Notes: a model not told the origin generated them from the sequence alone. A stretch of DNA of 64,000 nucleotides from Novosphingobium sp. FSW06-99 (GCF_001519065.1 NZ_KQ954251.1:62001-126000); one strand, 5' to 3'. Shown: positions 17,017 through 25,911, numbered from the stretch's first letter. A program made the numbers and translations.

Positions 17017-18510
17017 TCACGATTGTGCGGGCTGACGCGGAACGCGCAGCAGCAGGGCCAGGGGACTGACCGCCAGAATGGCGAACATCAGCAGTTTGAA
17101 CTGGTCGATTACCCCGATCAGCGCGGCCTGGCCGGTGATCATGTCGTTGAGGGTGGCAAGGCCGGCGCCGGCAAACAGCCCGCCGAGCCGGGTCGGCACC
17201 TGGTGCCCGGTGAGGTTGGCGGCGAGCGCCAGGTGCACCATCTGTGTGTTGTCGTACAAATAGATCTGCACCACCGCGATGCCGAGCGTGCTGCCATAGA
17301 GCCGTGCCAGATTGAACAGCGCGGTGCCTTCGGCGCGCAGTTGCGGGGCCAGCGTGGAGAAGGCGGCACGCGCCAGGGCGGCCATCACGATGCCCAGCCC
17401 GGCGCCCTGGATGGCGCCGGCGACAACCACCGGTTGCCAGTCCATGAGCGGCGAATAGCCCAGCATGCGCGCGTTGCCATAAGCGGTCAGCGCGATCCCG
17501 CCGAGCACCAGCAGGCGGATGTCGATCGCCCGGGCCAGGCGCCCGCCCAGCAAAAGCCCGCCGATCAGCGCCAGCCCGCGCGGAATGGTCATCACCCCGG
17601 TGGTGTCGTCGGGATAGCCGAGCAGTTCCTCCAGCATCGGGCTGGTCAGCGCCAGGGTCGGCAACAGGACAAAGCCGAACGCAAAGAACATCACCGTGGC
17701 GAGCACGAAATTGCGGTCCTGGAACAGGCGTTTGTCGATGAAATGGCGTTCGCTGGTCAGCACGTGCACTGCATAGAGCCCGAACCCCAGCGCGCTGGCG
17801 CCCGCTTCGAGGCAGCTTTCGGTCGAGGCGAACCATTCGACCCGTTCGCCCCGGTCGAGCAGCATCTGCAGCCCGATCATGCCGAGCGACACACTCGCCA
17901 GCCCGAACAAGTCGAAGGCCGGGGCCTGCGCGGGCTTTGCCTCGCGCAGGGTGGCCGCAAACAGGGCGATGACCAGTGCGGTCAGGGGGACAGCGCAATA
18001 GAACCCGATGCGCCAGTCGCGATCTTCGCTGATCCAGCCGCCCAGCGCCGGACCGCTGAGGATGCCCAGCAGCACGGTGACGGTCGCGATCAGACTGATC
18101 CGGGCGTGGCGTTCCGGCGGTGTAACGCCCAGCAGGATGGCCACCGACAGCGGCGCAATGGGCCCGCTGGCGGCGCCCTCGACAATCCGCGCGGCAATGA
18201 ATTGCGGCATCGTCGCGGCCTGTGTCGCCAGGGCCAGGCCCAAACCGAACAGCAGCAGCGATGTCTGCATCACCCGCTTGCGGCCAAACCGCCCGGCCAG
18301 CCAGCCGGTCATCGGCATGACCACCGCGCTGGCCGCGATATAGGCCGAAAACACCCAGCCGATCTCGTCGTCGGCCATCGCCATCGCGCCTTCGACGCGC
18401 AGCACGACCGCGTTGGGCAGCGAAATCATCACCGCCTGAAGGTAGGTCGCGAGCAATGCCGCGGTGACGAGCCAACGGCGTTCGGCTGCCGAGGGGGCCG
18501 GTGCGTTCAT
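17017..18510 (-). CDS. DHA2 family MFS efflux permease (second copy)
   Basis: A 497-residue multi-helix MFS transporter: AVMISLPNAVVLRVEGAMAM in TM1, MTGWLAGRFGRKRVMQTSL, GPALGGWISEDRDWRIGFYC and about 14 predicted helices. TM1 lacks the usual LDxTIVNVALP signature (it reads LPNAVVLRVEG), so it is a divergent branch of the family and may have a different substrate. It overlaps the HlyD gene by ATGA at its start and is followed by the outer-membrane factor. Confidence 0.9.
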   Translation of the reverse strand: MNAPAPSAAERRWLVTAALLATYLQAVMISLPNAVVLRVEGAMAMADDEIGWVFSAYIAASAVVMPMTGWLAGRFGRKRVMQTSLLLFGLGLALATQAATMPQFIAARIVEGAASGPIAPLSVAILLGVTPPERHARISLIATVTVLLGILSGPALGGWISEDRDWRIGFYCAVPLTALVIALFAATLREAKPAQAPAFDLFGLASVSLGMIGLQMLLDRGERVEWFASTESCLEAGASALGFGLYAVHVLTSERHFIDKRLFQDRNFVLATVMFFAFGFVLLPTLALTSPMLEELLGYPDDTTGVMTIPRGLALIGGLLLGGRLARAIDIRLLVLGGIALTAYGNARMLGYSPLMDWQPVVVAGAIQGAGLGIVMAALARAAFSTLAPQLRAEGTALFNLARLYGSTLGIAVVQIYLYDNTQMVHLALAANLTGHQVPTRLGGLFAGAGLATLNDMITGQAALIGVIDQFKLLMFAILAVSPLALLLRVPRQPAQS

Positions 18511-19592
18511 TGTCCTGCCCCCGGCGCATGGCGCCGCGTGTCGACCCGCGCGGTGACGCTGATCCCGCTATAGAGCGGGCGCGCCGGATCGGCGGCATCG
18601 AGTTCGATGCGCACCGGCAGACGCTGGACCACCTTGATCCAGTTGCCGGTGGCGTTTTCGGGGGGCAGTACCGAAAATTGCGAACCGGTGCCGGGGCTCA
18701 TGCTGGTGACGTGGGCGCGGAATACATGCCCCGGATAGGTATCGACGGCGATCGTCGCGGGCTGGCCTGCACGCATGTGGGTCAATCCGGTTTCGCGAAA
18801 GTTCGCCTCGATCCAGATGTGCCGCGACGACAGCAGCGAAAACACCGCACTGCCCGCGCTGACGAAATCGCCCGGTTGCAGATCGTCGACTTTGGCGACC
18901 ACGCCGTCATCGGGCGCGACGATCCGGGTATACGACAGGTTCAGCCGCGCCTGATCGAGCTGCGCCTGCGCATCGCGCACGGTCGGGTGGCGGTCGAGTG
19001 CGATTGCCGGATTGCCGTCAAGCGCGGCCAGGCTGTTGGCCACCTGATTTTCCGACGCGGTGATATGCCGCTGCGCAACCTTGAGCGCGGTTTCGGACAT
19101 GTCATAGGCCGAACGCGAGGTCACATCGGCGGCCAGCAGGTTCTTTTTGCGGTCGAATTCCTTGCCCTCATAGTCGGCGGAATCGCGTGTCGCCTGAAGG
19201 TCGGCCAGTTGCTGGCGATACGTCGCCTTCAACCCGCGCACCTGCAGCCGGGCGGCGGCAAGCCGGGCCTCGGCCTGTTCGACCGCGATCTGGTACGGTT
19301 GCGGATCGATGCGGAACAGCAACTGGCCCTTGTGGACGACCTGGTTGTCGCGCACCGCGATTTCGACCACCTGGCCCGCGACCCGCGCGTTGAGCGTGGT
19401 CTTGGCGGCCTCGACAAAGGCATCGTCGGTGGACACCGCGTTCGCATCGGCGAGGTACGCGGTGGCTCCGCCAAGCAGCACCAGCGCCGGAACAGCGATC
19501 AGCAGTGGCACCCGCAGACGTTGGCGCCAACCGGGAGCGGCGGCCGCGATGGACGGGCTATCGATCGTATCGTGGTTTGACGTCGGCATCAT
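18507..19592 (-). CDS. HlyD/EmrA family membrane fusion protein (second copy)
   Basis: A 361-residue adaptor: short cytoplasmic N-terminus, one transmembrane helix (RVPLLIAVPALVLLGGATAYL), FVEAAKTTLNARVAGQVVEIAVRDNQVVHKGQLLFRIDP lipoyl part, coiled-coil hairpin, then VAPDDGVVAKVDDLQPGDFVSAG and HIWIEANFRETGLTHMRAGQP. Two adjacent ATG codons (19592 and 19589) follow AAAGGA; either may be used. It is first in the operon HlyD-MFS-outer-membrane factor and is divergent from tetR across 167 bases. Confidence 0.92.
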   Translation of the reverse strand: MMPTSNHDTIDSPSIAAAAPGWRQRLRVPLLIAVPALVLLGGATAYLADANAVSTDDAFVEAAKTTLNARVAGQVVEIAVRDNQVVHKGQLLFRIDPQPYQIAVEQAEARLAAARLQVRGLKATYRQQLADLQATRDSADYEGKEFDRKKNLLAADVTSRSAYDMSETALKVAQRHITASENQVANSLAALDGNPAIALDRHPTVRDAQAQLDQARLNLSYTRIVAPDDGVVAKVDDLQPGDFVSAGSAVFSLLSSRHIWIEANFRETGLTHMRAGQPATIAVDTYPGHVFRAHVTSMSPGTGSQFSVLPPENATGNWIKVVQRLPVRIELDAADPARPLYSGISVTARVDTRRHAPGAGQ

Positions 19593-19759
19593 CGCATCCT
19601 TTGGTTCGAGGTGCAGCGCGTGACACGGCACAGCCTCTCCGCCTGCCGGTTTCCGTTTGGAAACAGGCATTTGGAATTTGGTTTCACAAGCCTCTTGAAT
19701 TTTGTTCGATGATGTACAAATATAACTACAAAGGGTGGCCGTCAAGGATTTTGTGCGAG
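19593..19759. promoter_or_regulatory. Divergent efflux/tetR control region
   Basis: A comparatively AT-rich gap between the HlyD and tetR starts. For tetR a plausible promoter is TTGAAT (19695-19700) with AAATAT (19718-19723) at 17-base spacing. An imperfect dyad TTTGT...ACAAA (19702-19720) overlaps it and is a candidate TetR operator. These are pattern matches only. Confidence 0.35.
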
Positions 19760-20380
19760 ATGGAACAAAAAGAAATTGGCGTGGACACCAGGACACGCGG
19801 ACGGCCACGGGCCTATGATCCCGATGTGGCGTTGCAGCGCGCGATGGATGCGTTCTGGAAGAGCGGGTATTCGGGCACTTCGCTCGATGACATCGCCCAT
19901 GCCACCGGGATGAACCGGCCAAGCCTGCGTGCCGCGTTCGGCGACAAGCGCGATCTCTATCTCAAGGCCTTGCGTGCCTATTGGGGGTTCAAGCTTGCCA
20001 CGATGGCCAAGACGCTGGCGGGGGGAACGCTCGGCGAGGCGTTGCTGCGCACATATGACGCGGCGCTGACGGTGTACTTTTCCGAGGAAGAGGGCGCGCG
20101 CGGATGTTTCGTGGTGGGTACCGCAATCACCGAGTCGGTCGATGATCCCGAAATCCGCGAAATCGTCGCGACCGGCTTCGGCGCGCTCGACCGCCTGTTC
20201 GTCGACCGCATTGCGCAGGCGCGCGACGCAGGCGAATTGACCGGCGATGTCGACCCCGCTGCGCTGGCGATCCTCGCCTGCGGCACGATGCAGACGATCG
20301 CGCTGCGTGCGCGGGCCGGTTTCGCGCGTGAAACGCTGTGGGGCATCGCGCAAAAGGCGGTGGCGGTGATTTGCCGGTGA
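19760..20380 (+). CDS. TetR family transcriptional regulator
   Basis: A 206-residue TetR-type repressor: RGRPRAYDPDVALQRAMDAFWKSGYSGTSLDDIAHATGMNRPSLRAAFGDKRDLYLKAL is the N-terminal DNA-binding domain. The C-terminal half contains EEEGARGCFVVGTAITES, typical of the AcrR/YxaF-like branch. The ATG at 19760 is chosen; an open frame extends upstream through the intergenic region without family similarity. Divergence from the second efflux operon marks it as that operon's likely repressor. Its stop overlaps the mug start (GTGA). Confidence 0.9.
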   Translation: MEQKEIGVDTRTRGRPRAYDPDVALQRAMDAFWKSGYSGTSLDDIAHATGMNRPSLRAAFGDKRDLYLKALRAYWGFKLATMAKTLAGGTLGEALLRTYDAALTVYFSEEEGARGCFVVGTAITESVDDPEIREIVATGFGALDRLFVDRIAQARDAGELTGDVDPAALAILACGTMQTIALRARAGFARETLWGIAQKAVAVICR

Positions 20381-20946
20381 GCGCGCCCGGGGTGCTGCCC
20401 GATGTGATCGCCGATGGATTGTCGGTGCTGTTTTGCGGGATCAATCCTGGATTGCTGTCGGCGGCGACCGGCCACCATTTTGCGGGCAGGGGCAACCGGT
20501 TCTGGCAGGTCATCCATCTGGCCCGATTTACGCCGGACTGCCTTTCGCCTGAACACGACCGCCTTCTGTTGCGCCATGGCTGCGGGCTGACCACTGTGGT
20601 CGCGCGGGCGTCCGCACGTGCCGATCAGGTCGCCTTGGCCGAATTTCACGCCGCATCGCGCGACCTGGAGCGCAAGATTGCCGATCATGCGCCGCGCACC
20701 GTCGCATTCTTAGGCAAAGGCGCGTGGTCGGCACTATCCGGCCTGCGCAATCCGCAATGGGGCCCGCAATCGGCGCGCCTGGCGGGTGCGGCGGTGTGGC
20801 TGCTGCCCAACCCGAGCGGACGAAACCGCGCGTTTACGCTCGACCGCCTGGTCGAGACCTACCATGCGCTCCGCAAATCCGACACTTGGGAAAAAACCAT
20901 TGGCCCGCGCCGACAGCCGCCAATCCATGCTTGGTCAGCCGGGTAA
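20377..20946 (+). CDS. mug: Mismatch-specific (G:U/G:T) DNA glycosylase
   Basis: A 189-residue uracil-DNA glycosylase superfamily enzyme of the Mug branch. The motif GINPGLLSAATGHHFAGRGN followed by RFW matches the Mug active-site loop (GINPG, Asn as catalytic residue), and LPNPSGRNR near the C-terminus is the intercalation motif. It removes uracil or ethenocytosine opposite guanine. It starts with GTG overlapping the tetR stop. This translational coupling with an efflux regulator is probably only genome packing. Confidence 0.88.
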   Translation: MSAPGVLPDVIADGLSVLFCGINPGLLSAATGHHFAGRGNRFWQVIHLARFTPDCLSPEHDRLLLRHGCGLTTVVARASARADQVALAEFHAASRDLERKIADHAPRTVAFLGKGAWSALSGLRNPQWGPQSARLAGAAVWLLPNPSGRNRAFTLDRLVETYHALRKSDTWEKTIGPRRQPPIHAWSAG

Positions 20947-20954
20947 CGCGAAAT

Positions 20955-21031
20955 TGGTCGGGGAGAGAGGATTCGAACCTCCGGCCCCTGCCTCCCGAAG
21001 ACAGTGCTCTACCAGGCTGAGCTACTCCCCG
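20955..21031 (-). tRNA. tRNA-Pro (CGG)
   Basis: A 77-base gene on the minus strand with a 7-bp acceptor stem CGGGGAG/CTCCCCG, discriminator A and encoded CCA. The anticodon loop is TTCGGGA on stem CTGTC/GGCAG, giving anticodon CGG. The T-arm is GGAGG-TTCGAAT-CCTCT. Confidence 0.95.
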
Positions 21032-21083
21032 ACCGATCGGCAAACCGTGTGGCAAAGGCCACCCGGATGCGAGGCAGGCGCGC

Positions 21084-21112
21084 CCTATAGGCAGCGGTCT
21101 GGCGTGTGGCAA
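21084..21112 (-). promoter_or_regulatory. Promoter of tRNA-Pro
   Basis: On the minus strand TTGCCA (21112-21107) and TATAGG (21089-21084) are spaced 17 bases and end 52 bases before the tRNA 5' end. This is a good sigma-70-type match. The remainder of 21113-21222 shows nothing else I can identify. Confidence 0.6.
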
Positions 21113-21222
21113 GCGGGGAAAATGGCGTGCGGTGCAAAAAGTCTGCGGCGGCTTTGCAGGTTCCACAGCAAAGCGCGGAAATTGTGCTTGGGTTGGTGGC
21201 GGCAGGCAGGTTAGGGTTGGCT

Positions 21223-22152
21223 ATGCCCGCACCCCATTACGAACAACAGTATCTCGACCTGATGCACCGGATCTGGACGCAGGGGGACGAGCGGGTCGAT
21301 CGCACGGGTGTGGGCACGCGATCGGTGTTCGGCGCGCAATTGCGGTTCGATCTGTCGGACGGGCAGATGCCGTTGCTGACCACCAAGCGGGTGTACTGGA
21401 AAACCGCGACACGCGAATTCCTGTGGTTCCTGACCGGCGATACCAACATCCGTGCACTGTGTGCGCAGGGCGTGGAAATCTGGACCGACTGGCCGCTGGC
21501 GCGATACCGGCGCGAGACGGGCGACATGATCGACCGCGCCGCCTTTTCGCGCGCGATCGTCGATGACGCCGCCTTTGCCGCGCGCTGGGGCGATCTGGGT
21601 CCGGTCTATGGCAAGCAATGGGTCGACTGGCCGGTCTATGAACCGGTGGGTGACGGGCTGTTCCGCCAGCGCGCGCGCGGCGTGAACCAGGTGGCCGATC
21701 TGGTCCACGCGCTGCGCACCAATCCGGGCAGCCGGCGCCACATTGTCGAAGGCTGGAACGTGGCCGAACTGGACACCATGGCGCTGCCGCCGTGCCACAA
21801 GACCTATCAGTTCCACATTGCCGACGGGCGGCTGTCGGGGTTGCTCTATCAGCGCAGTTGCGACGTGGCACTGGGGCTGCCGTTCAATCTGTGGGGAGCG
21901 GCGCTGTTCATCCGCCTGCTGGCGCAGCAATGCGATCTGGAACCGGGCGAACTGGTGTGGATGGGGGGCGATACGCACCTCTATGTCAACCATGGCGATC
22001 TGGTCGAGGCGCAGCTTGCGCGCACTCCGCACGGGTCTCCGCGGTTGACGCTGGCGCGACGGCCTGACAGCATCTTCGACTATGCCATCGATGATTTTTC
22101 GGTGCACGATTATCACCCGCAAGGCCACTTGGCAGCGCCGGTCGCGGTGTGA
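21223..22152 (+). CDS. thyA: Thymidylate synthase ThyA
   Basis: A 309-residue folate-dependent thymidylate synthase (dUMP to dTMP). Visible are the dUMP-binding arginine region DRTGVGTRSVFG, the catalytic Cys191 in LPPCHKTYQFH, QRSCDVALGLPFNLW, GDTHLYVNH and the C-terminal end. The length exceeds the E. coli type (264) because of an insertion around residues 88-125, as in the longer branch of ThyA. The ATG at 21223 matches the family start; the upstream extension to 21106 is non-conserved. Confidence 0.96.
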   Translation: MPAPHYEQQYLDLMHRIWTQGDERVDRTGVGTRSVFGAQLRFDLSDGQMPLLTTKRVYWKTATREFLWFLTGDTNIRALCAQGVEIWTDWPLARYRRETGDMIDRAAFSRAIVDDAAFAARWGDLGPVYGKQWVDWPVYEPVGDGLFRQRARGVNQVADLVHALRTNPGSRRHIVEGWNVAELDTMALPPCHKTYQFHIADGRLSGLLYQRSCDVALGLPFNLWGAALFIRLLAQQCDLEPGELVWMGGDTHLYVNHGDLVEAQLARTPHGSPRLTLARRPDSIFDYAIDDFSVHDYHPQGHLAAPVAV

Positions 22153-22161
22153 GTCTGGCGA

Positions 22162-22193
22162 TTGACCGTTGCGCGGACACGTAATATAATTAC
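22162..22193 (+). promoter_or_regulatory. Promoter of the branched-chain oxoacid dehydrogenase operon with overlapping palindrome
   Basis: TTGACC (22162-22167) and a perfect TATAAT (22185-22190) are separated by exactly 17 bases, close to the sigma-70 optimum and rare in this GC-rich window. The palindrome GTAAT-ATA-ATTAC (22181-22193) covers the -10 box and is a candidate operator. The first gene starts at 22258. Confidence 0.7.
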
Positions 22194-22257
22194 GCCTGTA
22201 TAAAACAATCCGTCGCTTGCCGAGTCTGCGCAGCGGTGGTTCTGGAGCAGGAACCGG

Positions 22258-23550
22258 ATGACCAGGGTCAATCTTCCGAAGCTGTCGCTGCACGTGCCCG
22301 AGCCGCGCTATCGCCCCGGCGATCCGGTCGATCACACCCATCTGGCGATCCCCGCGGCAGGCGCCCAGCCGCGCCCTGACGAGGTGTGCGACGCCGCGCA
22401 GACCCATCCCCTGTGCCTCGATCTGATTCGAGTCCTGGGCGAGGATGACCAGGCGCACGGGATGTGGAATCCCGGGCTCGATGCCGCCACGCTGATCCGC
22501 ATGTTGCGGCTGATGGCGCTGACCCGCGCGTTCGATGCGCGGATGGTGCGCGCGCAGCGGCAGGGCAAGACCAGCTTCTATATGAAATCCACCGGCGAAG
22601 AGGCGACCGCCGTCGCCACCGCGCTGGCCCTGGCCGATGATGACATGGTGTTCCCCAGCTATCGCCAGCAGGGGCTGTTCATCGCGCGCGGCTATCCGCT
22701 GGAAGAGATGGTCAACCAGATCTTTTCCAACCGTGCCGACAAGCTGAAGGGGCGGCAATTGCCGATCATGTATTCGGCGCGCGCGCAGTCGGTGTTTTCG
22801 ATCTCGGGCAATCTGGCCACGCAATTGCCGCAGGCGGTGGGCTGGGCGATGGCCAGCGCGATCCGCGAAGACAGCCGAATTGCCAGCACATTCGTCGGCG
22901 AAGGATCGAGCGCAGAGGGCGATTTCCATTCCGCGATGACTTTTGCGGCGGTCTACAATGCGCCGGTGGTGTTCAACCTGGTCAACAACCAGTGGGCGAT
23001 TTCCAGCTTTTCGGGCTTTGCCGGGGCCGAACGCACCACGTTTGCCGCGCGCGCGATCGGCTATGGCATTGCCGGGCTGCGCGTCGATGGTAACGATCCG
23101 CTGGCGGTCTATGCCGCGGTGCGCTGGGCTGCCGATCGCGCGCGCGCCAATGCCGGGCCGACGCTGATCGAACATTTCACGTATCGCGGCGAGGGGCATT
23201 CGACCTCTGACGATCCGGGCCAGTACCGTTCCGCCGCCGAAGGCAGCGAATGGCCGCTGGGCGATCCGATCGACCGGCTGATGCGCCATCTGATCGCGCT
23301 GGGGGTGTGGGATGCCGACCGTCAGGCGGCGATGGATGCCGAAGTCGACGCGCAAGTGCGCAGCGCCGTGCGCGCGGCAGAGGCCAATGGCGTGCTGGGC
23401 CACGGGTTGCACCACCCGTTCCGCACGATGTTTGAAGACGTGTTCGAAACATTGCCCTGGCACCTGGCCGAACAGAACGAGCAGGCGTTGCACGAACGGC
23501 GGGTGAAATTTCCCGACTGGAGCGACGACGCTGATCTGGGGAACGCGTGA
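22258..23550 (+). CDS. bkdA1: Branched-chain 2-oxoacid dehydrogenase E1 alpha subunit
   Basis: A 430-residue thiamine-diphosphate enzyme subunit. The ThDP motif GEGSSAEGDFHSAMTFAA followed by NLVNNQWAIS is present, along with the phosphorylation-loop-like segment YRGEGHSTSDDPGQYR. N-terminal residues PDEVCDAAQTHPLCLDLIRVLGEDDQ are typical of the branched-chain rather than the pyruvate enzyme. With E1 beta it decarboxylates the 2-oxoacids from Val, Leu and Ile and acylates the E2 lipoyl group. A GGAG site precedes the ATG. The gene overlaps E1 beta by one base. Confidence 0.93.
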   Translation: MTRVNLPKLSLHVPEPRYRPGDPVDHTHLAIPAAGAQPRPDEVCDAAQTHPLCLDLIRVLGEDDQAHGMWNPGLDAATLIRMLRLMALTRAFDARMVRAQRQGKTSFYMKSTGEEATAVATALALADDDMVFPSYRQQGLFIARGYPLEEMVNQIFSNRADKLKGRQLPIMYSARAQSVFSISGNLATQLPQAVGWAMASAIREDSRIASTFVGEGSSAEGDFHSAMTFAAVYNAPVVFNLVNNQWAISSFSGFAGAERTTFAARAIGYGIAGLRVDGNDPLAVYAAVRWAADRARANAGPTLIEHFTYRGEGHSTSDDPGQYRSAAEGSEWPLGDPIDRLMRHLIALGVWDADRQAAMDAEVDAQVRSAVRAAEANGVLGHGLHHPFRTMFEDVFETLPWHLAEQNEQALHERRVKFPDWSDDADLGNA

Positions 23551-24584
23551 TGAGCGAGCAGACCGTGCCCGGCAAGGCAATGACGATGATCGAGGCGATC
23601 AACGACGCGCTCGACGTGATGATGGCGCGCGATCCGATGGTAGTCGTGATGGGCGAAGATGTCGGCTATTTCGGCGGGGTGTTCCGCGCCACCGCCGGCT
23701 TGCAGGCCAAATATGGCAAGACCCGCGTGTTCGATACGCCGATTTCCGAATGCGGTATCATCGGCGTGGCGGTGGGGATGGGGGCCTATGGCTTGCGCCC
23801 GGTGCCCGAAATCCAGTTTGCCGACTATATCTATCCCGGCCTTGACCAACTCGTGTCCGAAGCGGCGCGGCTGCGCTATCGTTCGGCGGGGGAATTCATC
23901 GCGCCGATGACCGTGCGAACGCCGTTTGGCGGGGGCATTTTTGGTGGCCAGACCCACAGCCAAAGCCCCGAGGCGATGTTCACCCATGTGGCCGGGCTGA
24001 AAACCGTGGTGCCGAGCACGCCCCATGATGCCAAGGGGCTGTTGATTGCCTCGATCGAAGACAACGATCCGGTGATCTTTTTCGAACCCAAGCGGCTCTA
24101 CAACGGGCCGTTCAATGGCCATTACAGCGAACCGGCGATCCCCTGGGCACGCCATCCCGACAGCTTTGTACCCGAAGGTCATTATCGCGTGCCGCTGGGC
24201 AAGGCGCGCATTGTGCGCGCGGGCGAGGCGGTGACCGTGCTGGCCTATGGCACGATGGTCCATGTTGCGCGCGAAGTGGCCGAACGGCTGGGAATCGATG
24301 CCGAAGTGATCGATCTGCGCACGCTGGTGCCGCTCGACATCGAAACCATCGAGGCCTCGGTGACCAAGACCGGCCGGTGCATGGTGCTGCACGAGGCGAC
24401 GCGCACCGGCGGGTTTGGCGCCGAACTGGCGGCGCTGGTGCAGGAACGCTGTTTTTATGCGCTGGAGGCCCCGGTCGAGCGGGTTACCGGGTTCGACACG
24501 CCTTATCCCCACAGCCTGGAATGGGCCTATTTTCCCGGCCCGGTGCGGATTGGCGAAGCCTATGCCCGCCTGATTGCCGCGTGA
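23550..24584 (+). CDS. bkdA2: Branched-chain 2-oxoacid dehydrogenase E1 beta subunit
   Basis: A 344-residue transketolase-like beta subunit: MTMIEAINDALDVMMARDPMVVVMGEDVGYFGGVFRATAGLQ, DTPISECGIIGVAVGMGAYG, and the C-terminal transketolase domain with VIDLRTLVPLDIETI. The start ATG shares its A with the TGA of E1 alpha (TGATG), giving strong translational coupling and equal synthesis of both subunits. Confidence 0.95.
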   Translation: MSEQTVPGKAMTMIEAINDALDVMMARDPMVVVMGEDVGYFGGVFRATAGLQAKYGKTRVFDTPISECGIIGVAVGMGAYGLRPVPEIQFADYIYPGLDQLVSEAARLRYRSAGEFIAPMTVRTPFGGGIFGGQTHSQSPEAMFTHVAGLKTVVPSTPHDAKGLLIASIEDNDPVIFFEPKRLYNGPFNGHYSEPAIPWARHPDSFVPEGHYRVPLGKARIVRAGEAVTVLAYGTMVHVAREVAERLGIDAEVIDLRTLVPLDIETIEASVTKTGRCMVLHEATRTGGFGAELAALVQERCFYALEAPVERVTGFDTPYPHSLEWAYFPGPVRIGEAYARLIAA

Positions 24585-24612
24585 CCCCCTTGTTGCACGA
24601 AAGCGACGCGAG

Positions 24613-25866
24613 ATGAGCCGTTATACCTTTCGCCTTCCCGACATCGGTGAAGGCATTGCCGAAGCTGAAATCGTTGCCTGGCACATTGCCGTGGGCGACA
24701 TGATTGCCGAAGACGGGCGGCTGGCCGATGTCATGACCGACAAGGCCACGGTCGAAATGGAAAGTCCAGTCGCGGGCCGCGTGGTCGAAGTGGCGGGTGA
24801 AGTGGGCGACCGCATCGCCATCGGATCGGCACTGGTGGTGATCGAGACCGAGGACGACGTGGTACAGGCCCCGCCCGCTCCGCCACCGGCAACCGCGCCC
24901 GAGCCCGCACCGGAACCCGCAAAGGTCGAACCGGTGAAGACCGAACCTGTCAAAGCCGAACCGGTCGTTGCCGAACCTGCCAAAACCGACCATGTGCGCG
25001 TGCTGGCCAGCCCGGCGGTGCGCGCGCGGGCCAAGGATCTCGGCATCGATCTGGCGCGGGTTCAGCCCGGCGCCGAAGGGCGCGTGCGCCATGCCGACCT
25101 CGATCAGTTCATCACCTACAACGGCGCGGGCGGCTATGCCCCGGCGGGCGCCGCACGCGCCGATGAAGCGATCCGGGTGATCGGCCTGCGCCGCCGCATC
25201 GCCGAAAACATGGCCGCCGCCAAACGCCACATCCCGCATTTCACCTATGTCGAGGAAATCGACGTGACCGAGCTTGAGCGCGTGCGTGCCGAGCTCAACG
25301 GCGCACATGCCGGGCGCGGCAAGCTGACCCTGCTGCCGTTCCTGATCACCGCGATCTGCCGCACGGTGCCGCAGTTCCCGATGATCAACGCGCGTTATGA
25401 TGATGAAGCGGGTGTGGTCACGCGCCATGGTGCGGTGCATCTGGGGCTGGCGACGCAAACGCCGGGCGGGCTGATGGTGCCGGTGATCCGCGATGCGCAA
25501 GGGCTGAACTTGTGGCAACTGGCGGGCGCGATCACGCGGCTGGCCGACGCGGCACGCGGCGGCACGATTGCGGCCAGCGAAATGGCGGGATCGACGCTGA
25601 CGGTGACCAGCCTGGGCCCGCTGGGCGGGGTCGCCACCACCCCGGTGATCAACCGGCCCGAAGTCGCCATTATCGGCCCCAACCGCATCATCGAACGCCC
25701 GATGTTTGTCCCCGACGGCACAGGCGGCGAACGTATCGCCAAACGCAAGCTGATGAACCTGTCGATCAGTTGCGACCACCGCGTGGTCGATGGCTGGGAC
25801 GCCGCCAGCTTCGTCCAGGCCTTGCGCCGCCTGATCGAAACGCCGACGCTGTTGCTGGTGGGGTAG
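24613..25866 (+). CDS. bkdB: Branched-chain 2-oxoacid dehydrogenase E2 (dihydrolipoyl acyltransferase)
   Basis: A 417-residue E2 core protein: N-terminal lipoyl domain with the lipoyl lysine in MTDKATVEM, a Pro/Ala/Glu linker with repeated VEPVKTEPVKAEP units, a peripheral-subunit-binding domain (ASPAVRARAKDLGIDLARV), and the catalytic domain ending SCDHRVVDGWDAASF, which carries the HxxxDG active site. The lipoamide dehydrogenase (E3) that completes the complex is not encoded next to it and must be elsewhere. The gene starts 28 bases after E1 beta. Confidence 0.95.
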   Translation: MSRYTFRLPDIGEGIAEAEIVAWHIAVGDMIAEDGRLADVMTDKATVEMESPVAGRVVEVAGEVGDRIAIGSALVVIETEDDVVQAPPAPPPATAPEPAPEPAKVEPVKTEPVKAEPVVAEPAKTDHVRVLASPAVRARAKDLGIDLARVQPGAEGRVRHADLDQFITYNGAGGYAPAGAARADEAIRVIGLRRRIAENMAAAKRHIPHFTYVEEIDVTELERVRAELNGAHAGRGKLTLLPFLITAICRTVPQFPMINARYDDEAGVVTRHGAVHLGLATQTPGGLMVPVIRDAQGLNLWQLAGAITRLADAARGGTIAASEMAGSTLTVTSLGPLGGVATTPVINRPEVAIIGPNRIIERPMFVPDGTGGERIAKRKLMNLSISCDHRVVDGWDAASFVQALRRLIETPTLLLVG

Positions 25867-25887
25867 GTCCAAGCGGTCATCGGGGGC

Positions 25888-25911
25888 CGGGTTCGATTCC
25901 CACTGAACCCG
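25888..25911. other. Hairpin after bkdB with tRNA T-loop-like core
   Basis: CGGGTTC (25888-25894) and GAACCCG (25905-25911) form a perfect 7-bp stem 22 bases after the bkdB stop. The loop side contains GGTTCGATTCC, the consensus T-loop of tRNAs. There is no T-run, so it is not a standard intrinsic terminator. It may be a tRNA 3' fragment left by integration, or chance. Confidence 0.35.

Noticed and set aside
15569..18598. A 1009-codon minus-strand frame suggesting a fusion protein
   Set aside because: Only its last part (15569-17002) is the outer-membrane factor. The rest is the off-frame shadow of the MFS permease gene at 17017-18510.
20724..21214. Frames crossing tRNA-Pro
   Set aside because: They are read through the tRNA gene (GERGFEPPA-type artefact) and overlap mug.
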